NCBI RefSeq assembly: GCF_000971335.1
Contig: NZ_JZJL01000002.1
Coordinates: forward strand, 124,001 to 188,000
Reading direction: 5' to 3'
Length of the DNA stretch: 64,000 bases
Origin: Chromobacterium vaccinii
Lineage (GTDB): Bacteria > Pseudomonadota > Gammaproteobacteria > Burkholderiales > Chromobacteriaceae
The notes below the pieces were generated by a model. The model did no database searches, was not told the DNA's origin, and saw only the letters and a program-made list of their open reading frames with translations. Of this stretch, positions 58,461 to 64,000 are shown in pieces. Position numbers and translations under genes: made by a program. Within the stretch, counting starts at the first letter, position 1, and every line of letters starts with the position of its first letter.

Positions 58461-60507
58461 ACGCCTTGAGGAATTGCTCGCGCCCGGCCAGCCAGCGCTC
58501 CAGATGCGCCTCGGCCTCCCGCGGCCAGCGTTCCAGCAAGACCGGCGCCAGATCGCGCGCCGCCTCCAGCAGCGCCTGATCCTGCTCCAGGTCGGCAAAG
58601 CGCAGCATCGGCAAGCCGCTTTGCCGCGCGCCCAGAAACTCGCCGGGACCGCGGATCTGCAGATCCTGGCGGGCGATCTCGAAACCGTCGGTATTCTCGT
58701 AGATCACCTTCAGCCGCGCTTTGGCCAGATCGGACAAGGGGTTCTCGAACAACAGCACGCACACGCTCCTGGCGCTGCCCCGCCCTACCCGGCCGCGCAG
58801 CTGGTGCAATTGCGCGAGGCCCATGCGCTCGGCGTGCTCGATCACCATCAGGCTGGCATTGGGCACGTCGACGCCGACCTCGATCACCGTCGTCGCCACC
58901 AGCACGTCCAGCTGGCCCGCCCCGAACGCCGCCATCGCCTCGGCCTTCTCCGCCGCCTTCATCCGGCCATGCACCAGGCCGATGCGGCGGCCCGGCAAGT
59001 CCTGCAGCAGCTGCTGATGGCAATCCACCGCCGTCTGCAGTTGCAGCGCCTCGGATTCCTCGATCAGCGGGCACACCCAGTAGGCCTGATTGCCCTCGGC
59101 GCAGGTCTTCTCGACGAACTGCACCACCTCGGCGCGGCGCGGACTGCCGATCAGCTTGGTGACGATGGGGGTGCGGCCCGGCGGCAGCTCGTCTATCGCC
59201 GATACGTCCAGGTCGGCGTAGAAGCTCATCGCCAGCGTGCGCGGGATGGGCGTGGCCGACATCATCAGCTGATGGGGCTCCTCGCCCTTGTCCTGCAGCG
59301 CCAGCCGCTGGCCGACGCCGAAGCGGTGCTGCTCGTCGACGATGGCCAGCCCCAGCTTCTGGAAGGCCACGTCGTCCTGGAACAAGGCATGGGTGCCCAC
59401 CGCCAGCCGGCATTGGCCGGAGGCGATCTCGTCCAGCGCTTGCTGCTTGGCCTTCTTGCGCAGGCTGCCGGACAGCCAGGACACGCCGATGCCCAGCGGC
59501 GCCAGCCAGCCGGACAGCTTCAAATAGTGCTGCTCGGCCAGGATTTCGGTCGGCGCCATCAGCGCCACCTGGTAGCCGGCCTCGATCGCCGACAGCGCCG
59601 CCAGCGCGGCGACGATGGTCTTGCCGCTGCCGACGTCGCCCTGCAGCAGCCTATGCATCGGATGCGCCTGCCGCATGTCGGCGCGGACCTCGTCCAGCAC
59701 CCTGCGCTGCGCGCCGGTCAGCTGGAATGGCAGATGGGCCAGCAGTTTCTCGCTCAGGCTGCCGTCGCCGGCGATGCGCGGCGCGTGCCCGAGCCGGCGC
59801 GCGCGGTAGGCGAGGCGCATCGATAGCTGCTGCGCCAGCAATTCGTCGAATTTCAGCCGCTGCCAGGCCGGCAGCTGCGGATCGGCCAGTTGCTGCGCCG
59901 ACCACTCCGGCGGCGGCAGATGCAGCAGGCGGATGGCGTCGGCGAACGGCAGCAGGGCCAGCGGCGCCATCAACGGCGCCGGCAGCAGCTCGTCCAGCCG
60001 CTGCGATTTCAGCTCGGCGTGCACCAGCTTGCGCAGCACCGGCTGGGTCAGGCCGTTGACCGTCGGGTAGACCGGGGTCAGGCTGTCGGCCAGCGGCGCG
60101 CCCTCGCGCACTTCGCGGGTCTTGGGATGGACCATCTCGTCGCCGGCGAAGCCGCGGCGGATCTCGCCCAGCGCGCGCACGCGGCTGCCCTCGACAAACT
60201 GCTTGAGCTGGCTGGGATAGAAATGGATGAAGCGCAGCAGCAGCGTGCCGCTGCCGTCCTCGATCTGCACCCTGAGCTGCTTGCGCGGCTTGTAGCTGAC
60301 CTCGTGCGCGGTGACGGTACCCTCCACCAGCGCCGGCTGGCCGTAGGGCGCGTCGGCGATCGGGTACAGATGGGTTTCGTCCTCGTAGCGCAGCGGCAGG
60401 TGCAGCACCAGGTCGAAGCGGCGGCGTATGCCCAGCTTCTCCAGCTTCTTGACCAGCGCGGCCGGCGCCGCCGGCGGCTGGTTGGCGAGATCGATCGGGG
60501 AATTCAT
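58459..60507 (-). CDS. recG: ATP-dependent DNA helicase RecG
   Basis: 682 residues. OB-fold wedge domain (about 1-170), then superfamily 2 helicase core: Walker A GDVGSGKT, DEQH box (VDEQHRFGVGQR), TATPIPRTL-like MSATPIPRTLA, and motif VI QLRGRVGRG. Reverses stalled replication forks and processes recombination intermediates. ATG at 60507 (MNSPIDL) was chosen; the longer frame enters the repeated hairpin. A TACAAT -10-like element lies only about 10 nt upstream and there is no clear ribosome-binding site. Confidence 0.97.
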   Translation of the reverse strand: MNSPIDLANQPPAAPAALVKKLEKLGIRRRFDLVLHLPLRYEDETHLYPIADAPYGQPALVEGTVTAHEVSYKPRKQLRVQIEDGSGTLLLRFIHFYPSQLKQFVEGSRVRALGEIRRGFAGDEMVHPKTREVREGAPLADSLTPVYPTVNGLTQPVLRKLVHAELKSQRLDELLPAPLMAPLALLPFADAIRLLHLPPPEWSAQQLADPQLPAWQRLKFDELLAQQLSMRLAYRARRLGHAPRIAGDGSLSEKLLAHLPFQLTGAQRRVLDEVRADMRQAHPMHRLLQGDVGSGKTIVAALAALSAIEAGYQVALMAPTEILAEQHYLKLSGWLAPLGIGVSWLSGSLRKKAKQQALDEIASGQCRLAVGTHALFQDDVAFQKLGLAIVDEQHRFGVGQRLALQDKGEEPHQLMMSATPIPRTLAMSFYADLDVSAIDELPPGRTPIVTKLIGSPRRAEVVQFVEKTCAEGNQAYWVCPLIEESEALQLQTAVDCHQQLLQDLPGRRIGLVHGRMKAAEKAEAMAAFGAGQLDVLVATTVIEVGVDVPNASLMVIEHAERMGLAQLHQLRGRVGRGSARSVCVLLFENPLSDLAKARLKVIYENTDGFEIARQDLQIRGPGEFLGARQSGLPMLRFADLEQDQALLEAARDLAPVLLERWPREAEAHLERWLAGREQFLKA

Positions 60508-60537
60508 GAGTAGCGATTGTACCCAACAATGAGAAAG

Positions 60538-60562
60538 GCGGAAGCGGCTCGCGCCGGCTTCC
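60538..60562. repeat. 25-bp repeat, copy 1 (upstream of recG)
   Basis: Identical over 25 bp to 60730-60754. Each copy folds as a hairpin (GGAAGC with GCTTCC). Here no U-tract follows on either strand. Confidence 0.8.
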
Positions 60563-60564
60563 AT

Positions 60565-60662
60565 TCAGGCGGCAGGTCAGATATGGATTCGATGTGGCAG
60601 GATCCGGCCTAGCCGGGTCTCGCCAAATCAGTGGGCACGCCCGCCGCCTGACCATCGAATCC
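60565..60662. other. Crossing complementary segments (pseudoknot-capable) between DUF2147 gene and recG
   Basis: TCAGGCGGC (60565-60573) is complementary to GCCGCCTGA (60643-60651), and GGATTCGATG (60585-60594) to CATCGAATCC (60653-60662). The two pairings cross, so they form a pseudoknot or exclude each other. A hairpin CCGGC-CTA-GCCGG (60604-60616) lies inside. It is in noncoding DNA, transcribed (if at all) as the recG leader. Confidence 0.5.
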
Positions 60663-60722
60663 CAACCCCCCGCCCTTGCCCTGCAAGGGAGCCTCGCTAT
60701 GCTCGCGGCGTGTTTTCAACAC

Positions 60723-60756
60723 GCAAAAAGCGGAAGCGGCTCGCGCCGGCTTCCGC
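60723..60756 (-). terminator. Terminator of the DUF2147 gene; includes 25-bp repeat copy 2 (60730-60754)
   Basis: On the minus strand an 8-bp perfect outer stem (GCGGAAGC with GCTTCCGC) closes a GC-rich inner part and is followed by TTTTT. 28 nt past the gene's stop. Shares 25 identical bases with copy 1 near recG. Confidence 0.85.
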
Positions 60757-60783
60757 CTTTCGATGGACCTGGCGTCCGTCGGC

Positions 60784-61215
60784 TTACTGCTGGCGTTCCC
60801 ACACCTGAGTGCGGAAGAACGGGCCGATGTAGCCGCGCACGCGCAGTCTCTTGCCGTCGTCCATCAGCTTGGCGCCGGAGGTGTAGATCTTGCCGGACTT
60901 CGGATCCAGGATCTGGCCGTCGGACCATTCCTCTCCGCTCTTCTTCAGGCCCCACAGGATCTGCATGCCGTTCACCGACTTGCCCTTGTTGGCGCCGTCG
61001 CACTTGTCGCACACCGCGTCCGGGTGCAGGTAGAGCTTGATCACCTTGCCGGTCAGTTCGCCGTTGGGCGCTTCGTTGATCTGCACCAGGGCCTTGGCCT
61101 GCTTGGTTTCGTCGTCAATGGTCTTCCACAGGCCGGCGGCGCTGCCGGCCAGCGCCAGTTGGCTGACCAGGCCCAGCGCGGTCGCGAGGCAGGCGGCTTT
61201 GGCGATTCGGATCAT
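60784..61215 (-). CDS. DUF2147 secreted protein
   Basis: 143 residues with a signal peptide (1-23, ALA cleavage). The mature part matches DUF2147 (GLWKTIDDETKQAKALVQI start; GKVIKLYLHP; C-terminal VRGYIGPFFRTQVWER), including a CDKC pair near residue 70. Predicted periplasmic; function unknown. Alone, with its own terminator. Confidence 0.9.
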   Translation of the reverse strand: MIRIAKAACLATALGLVSQLALAGSAAGLWKTIDDETKQAKALVQINEAPNGELTGKVIKLYLHPDAVCDKCDGANKGKSVNGMQILWGLKKSGEEWSDGQILDPKSGKIYTSGAKLMDDGKRLRVRGYIGPFFRTQVWERQQ

Positions 61216-61313
61216 GATGTTTTTTCCTCGTCTCGTTTGTTATGAAACAACAGTTTGGAGTAGCGGCTCTAGGATGCCAATAGCGGGCAGGCCAGTCAAG
61301 CCGGGAGACGGAA

Positions 61314-62150
61314 TCAGCAGCGCAACTCGCCCTCTCCCAAGAACCTCACCCTGCCGCCGACGGCTATCGAGCCGGCCGCATCCACATCCAGATAAAGCAC
61401 GCAGGAACGCCCCATCGCCTCACCCTGCTCCACCCGCCACGACAGCGGCGCGAGACCATTCAGCGCGCACCAGCCGCCCAGGTTGGCGCAGGCGCTGCCG
61501 GTGCCGGGATCCTCCAGGACCGCGCCATCCTGTTTGAAGAACAAGCGCACGGTGGCGACGCCGCCATACTGATGCCAGACGTAGGCTACGCCGTTGCCGG
61601 GACACCCCGCCGCATGCCTGGCGAACAATGCGGGATCGGGCTTCGCGCGCAGCACCGCCTCGCGGCTGGAGAGGCCGATCAACAGCTGTTCGCTGCCGGC
61701 ATCCACCCATTGCGGCGCATGCCGCACATCTCCTTCGGCCAGACCCAGCATCGCCGCGGCCTCGCCGGCGCTGCAGCCGGACCGGACCGACGCAGGCAGC
61801 GCCCGCAGCCGGAACACGCCGTCGACATGTCGGATCGGGATCAGGCCGGAGCGGGTCCGCAGCGTGAAATCATCTCCCGACTCCCCGCGCGCATGCAGCA
61901 CCGCCGCGCAGCCCAGCGTAGGGTGGCCGCCGAAGAGTAGTTCGCTGCCAGGCGTGAAAATACGCAGGCTGGCGACACAATCGGCATCCCCGGGCAGCAG
62001 GAACGCGGTTTCCGACAAATTGAACTGCCGCGCGATCAGCTGCATGTCGTCATCCGACAAACCCGCGGCATCGGTGAATACCGCCAACGGATTGCCGCCG
62101 AAGCGTTGCTCGGCGAACACGTTGACGATCTGGAATCGGTAAGCGCCCAT
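61314..62150 (-). CDS. PhzF-family isomerase-like protein
   Basis: 278 residues. Two-domain diaminopimelate-epimerase fold of the PhzF family. Seen: FGGNPLAVF, catalytic Glu in NLSETAFLL, FGGHPTLGCAAVL, and the phosphate/substrate loop DPGTGSACANLGGW. True PhzF makes phenazine precursors, but no other phz gene is present, so the substrate is unknown. ATG at 62150 with AGGAGG 4 nt upstream, overlapping the preceding gene as TGATG. Confidence 0.9.
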   Translation of the reverse strand: MGAYRFQIVNVFAEQRFGGNPLAVFTDAAGLSDDDMQLIARQFNLSETAFLLPGDADCVASLRIFTPGSELLFGGHPTLGCAAVLHARGESGDDFTLRTRSGLIPIRHVDGVFRLRALPASVRSGCSAGEAAAMLGLAEGDVRHAPQWVDAGSEQLLIGLSSREAVLRAKPDPALFARHAAGCPGNGVAYVWHQYGGVATVRLFFKQDGAVLEDPGTGSACANLGGWCALNGLAPLSWRVEQGEAMGRSCVLYLDVDAAGSIAVGGRVRFLGEGELRC

Positions 62151-62611
62151 CAATCCTCCTTGTATAGGTGGCAGGCGCGATCCTGCATTTGATCCTCCAC
62201 CTTGGCAAGACGAAGTTTCACGCGCTCGGCCTCCTGCAGCGGCTGGCCGCGGCGCAGGTTAGCGTCCAGCGCCGCGCGCTTGGCGTCCAGCCTGCGGCAA
62301 TGCTCGCGCTCGGCCAGCCATTTCCTGCGCTGCGCGCTCCGTTCGCGCAGCTCCGCCTTGGCATCTGCCTGCCGGCTTTTGTCGCGCAGGTCCGACCACT
62401 GCCGCAATTGCTCGCGATAGCGCTTCGCCGTCTGGCCGCCATCGTTCTGCTCTATCACGCTGAACGGATGCCTATCCATTTCCACTGTCTGGCTGCCCGC
62501 CGGGCATGGCTGCTGGCCATAGACCACGCTGCCATCGACGTTCCGGCACTTGAATACTTCGGCCTGGCAGTTCATCGCTCCCAACAGCAGGCAACACAGC
62601 GCGTATCTCAT
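62150..62611 (-). CDS. DUF4124-type secreted protein
   Basis: 153 residues. Signal peptide (1-17, ending NCQA), then a short DUF4124-like segment (EVFKCRNVDGSVVYGQQPC) and a highly charged helical coiled-coil tail (about 65-150). Function unknown. ATG at 62611 with a GGAAGA site 6 nt upstream; upstream in-frame start would precede the signal peptide by nearly 30 residues. One-base overlap with the PhzF-like gene. Confidence 0.82.
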   Translation of the reverse strand: MRYALCCLLLGAMNCQAEVFKCRNVDGSVVYGQQPCPAGSQTVEMDRHPFSVIEQNDGGQTAKRYREQLRQWSDLRDKSRQADAKAELRERSAQRRKWLAEREHCRRLDAKRAALDANLRRGQPLQEAERVKLRLAKVEDQMQDRACHLYKED

Positions 62612-62696
62612 ATCGCTCTTCCTTCGCGGATATCGCCGCAACATGCCAAAGAGCCGACAGTTTGAACACTGGCTGCTCGGCCATCTGCCGGACAGC

Positions 62697-62724
62697 AAAA
62701 AGCCCCGGTTTCCCGGGGCTTCTT
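62697..62724 (-). terminator. Terminator of hemW-ridA
   Basis: AAGCCCCGG pairs with CCGGGGCTT (about 62700-62708 with 62713-62721) around TTTC; on the minus strand five T follow. 20 nt past the ridA stop. Confidence 0.9.
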
Positions 62725-62743
62725 CATCGCGGACGCGGCGCGC

Positions 62744-63124
62744 TTACAGCACCAGCACCGCTTCGGCTTCCACCAGCACGCCCTTGGGCAGGCTGGCCAC
62801 GCCGACGGCGGCGCGGGCCGGGAACGGCTGGCTGAAGTACTGGCCCATGATTTCGTTGAAGGTGGCGAAGTTGGACAGGTCGGTCAGGTAGGCGTTGAGC
62901 TTGACGATCTGGTCCAGGCTGCCGCCGGCGGCCTCGCACACGGCCTTCATGTTCTTGAACACCTGGTGGGTTTCGGCGGCGAAACCGCCTTCCACCACGG
63001 CCATGGTGGCCGGATCCAGCGGGATCTGGCCGGACAGGTAGACGGTGTTGCCTGCCTTGACGGCTTGCGAGTAAGCGCCGATGGCGGCCGGAGCCTTGTC
63101 GGTGTGGATAATTTCCTTAGCCAT
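62744..63124 (-). CDS. ridA: RidA family reactive intermediate/imine deaminase
   Basis: 126 residues. Trimeric YjgF/YER057c/UK114 fold that hydrolyses 2-aminoacrylate and other enamine/imine intermediates from PLP enzymes. Seen: [24 protein letters not shown], and C-terminal [21 protein letters not shown] (with the catalytic-site Arg). One-base overlap with hemW stop (TAATG). Confidence 0.96.
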   Translation of the reverse strand: MAKEIIHTDKAPAAIGAYSQAVKAGNTVYLSGQIPLDPATMAVVEGGFAAETHQVFKNMKAVCEAAGGSLDQIVKLNAYLTDLSNFATFNEIMGQYFSQPFPARAAVGVASLPKGVLVEAEAVLVL

Positions 63125-64000
63125 TATTCATCTCCTTCTTTGAGGAACAGGGTGAGCAAATCGTTGAGGAAGCGCTGGCCTTTCAGCGTCGGGCGCAGAA
63201 TGGCGCCATCGCCGTCCAACAGGCCTTGCGCCTGGGCTTCGTCCAGCTGGCGGCGGATCAGCGCCAGCGGCAGGCCGGTGCGCTCCTGGAACAGGCGGCT
63301 CTCGAAGCCGCCGGTCAGCCGCAGCAGATTCATCATGAATTCAAACGGCAGATCGGCGCGGGCGACTTTCTGCTGGCTTTGCAGCGGATTGCCGTCCGCC
63401 ACCGCCTTCAGATAAGCCGCCGGCTGCTTGTGCCGCATCTGGCGTTCGATGCCGGCGTGGCTGCTGATCTTGCCATGGGCGCCGGCGCCGATGCCGACGT
63501 AGTCGCCGAACTGCCAGTAGTTGAGGTTGTGGCGGCTGTGGCGGCCGGGTTTGGCGAAGGCGGAGGTTTCGTAGTGATCGAAACCGGCGGCTGCCAGACA
63601 GGACTCTATCGCTTCCTGCATGTCGGCCGACACCTCGTCATCCGGCAGGTTCTTCGGCGTTTGCGCCGCGAACATCGTATTCGGTTCTATCGTCAGATGG
63701 TAGGCCGACAGATGGGTGATGCCGTAGGACAGCGCGGTGTTCAGGTCGGACAGCGCTTCATCCAGCGTTTGCCCCGGCAGCGCGTACATCAGGTCCAGAT
63801 TGACGTTGTCGAAGTAGGTCAGCGCGATCTCGACCGCGCGCTTGGCCTCGTCGCCGTCGTGGATGCGGCCCAGCGCCTTCAAATGCCTGGGATCGAAACT
63901 CTGGATGCCGATGGACAGCCGATTGATGCCGGCCTCGCGGTAGCCGCGGAAGCGCTCGATCTCGAAGGTGCCGGGATTGGCCTCCATCGTGATTTCAGCA
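63124..64000 (-). CDS. hemW: Heme chaperone HemW (radical SAM, HemN-like), C-terminal part, cut by window edge
   Basis: The last 291 residues are visible; the N-terminus with the CxxxCxxC cluster lies outside. Seen: [12 protein letters not shown] at the window edge, [40 protein letters not shown], and [14 protein letters not shown] [20 protein letters not shown], which identify HemW rather than the true coproporphyrinogen dehydrogenase HemN. HemW members carry heme and may act in respiratory-chain heme insertion. Coupled to ridA. Confidence 0.93.
   Translation of the reverse strand, partial: AEITMEANPGTFEIERFRGYREAGINRLSIGIQSFDPRHLKALGRIHDGDEAKRAVEIALTYFDNVNLDLMYALPGQTLDEALSDLNTALSYGITHLSAYHLTIEPNTMFAAQTPKNLPDDEVSADMQEAIESCLAAAGFDHYETSAFAKPGRHSRHNLNYWQFGDYVGIGAGAHGKISSHAGIERQMRHKQPAAYLKAVADGNPLQSQQKVARADLPFEFMMNLLRLTGGFESRLFQERTGLPLALIRRQLDEAQAQGLLDGDGAILRPTLKGQRFLNDLLTLFLKEGDE

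Noticed and set aside
61314-62150. Phenazine biosynthesis locus
   Set aside because: Only the PhzF-family gene is present; this family is widespread without phenazines.

Overview
The window looks like core chromosome of a high-GC betaproteobacterium of the order Neisseriales, most likely Chromobacterium or a close relative. This rests on protein-level resemblance, on typical betaproteobacterial gene orders (tpiA-secG-tRNA-Leu-nuoABCDEFGHIJKLMN, accB-accC-prmA, ahcY-metF behind an S-adenosylhomocysteine riboswitch, ubiE/ubiJ/ubiB) and on a CsgG-like / DUF4810 / DUF799 lipoprotein trio of the kind known from Neisseria. Species assignment is inference. I see no insertion sequence, prophage, integrase, CRISPR array or rRNA.

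Layout. 1-5.5 kb (minus): the start of a type II NADH dehydrogenase, then a ubiquinone block (DUF971 gene, ubiE, an M15 peptidase without signal peptide, ubiJ, ubiB) and queA. 5.7-10.1 kb (plus): aroQ, accB, accC, prmA and a zinc-ribbon membrane protein. 10.2-12 kb: a small lipoprotein, and a LysR regulator divergent from doxX. 12.1-16.9 kb (plus): an N-acetylglucosamine phosphotransferase system, nagF (EIIA-HPr-EI) and nagE (EIIC-EIIB-EIIB'), behind a palindrome-rich control region. 17-20.6 kb: cfa, a HAD phosphatase, an MFS transporter and two identical tRNA-Phe genes. 20.8-25.8 kb: homogentisate pathway of tyrosine breakdown (hpd, hmgA, fahA, maiA) divergent from an Lrp/AsnC regulator. 25.9-31.9 kb: a UPF0114 membrane protein, methyl-cycle genes metF, ahcY (with riboswitch) and metK, interrupted by a membrane diguanylate cyclase.

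32-36.4 kb: two overlapping lipid A acyltransferase genes, three lipoprotein genes and a secreted RNase T2. 36.5-52.6 kb (minus): tpiA, secG, tRNA-Leu(GAG) and the complete 14-gene complex I operon followed by a DUF2818 gene. 52.7-58.3 kb (plus): pstS-pstC-pstA-pstB, without phoU, and a low-affinity Pit phosphate transporter. 58.3-64 kb: a candidate small RNA, recG, a structured and repeated intergenic region, a DUF2147 protein, a PhzF-family enzyme, a DUF4124-type protein, ridA and the 3' part of hemW.

The protein genes are almost all ordinary housekeeping genes. The less ordinary signals lie between genes: the SAH riboswitch before ahcY, a promoter-plus-terminator unit between pitA and recG that could be a small RNA, an intrinsic-terminator hairpin directly in front of nuoA, a 13-bp UUCG hairpin between pstS and pstC, alternative hairpins between nagF and nagE, a palindrome cluster before nagF, and crossing complementary segments upstream of recG. 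I found no clear sign of a wholly new multi-gene system.
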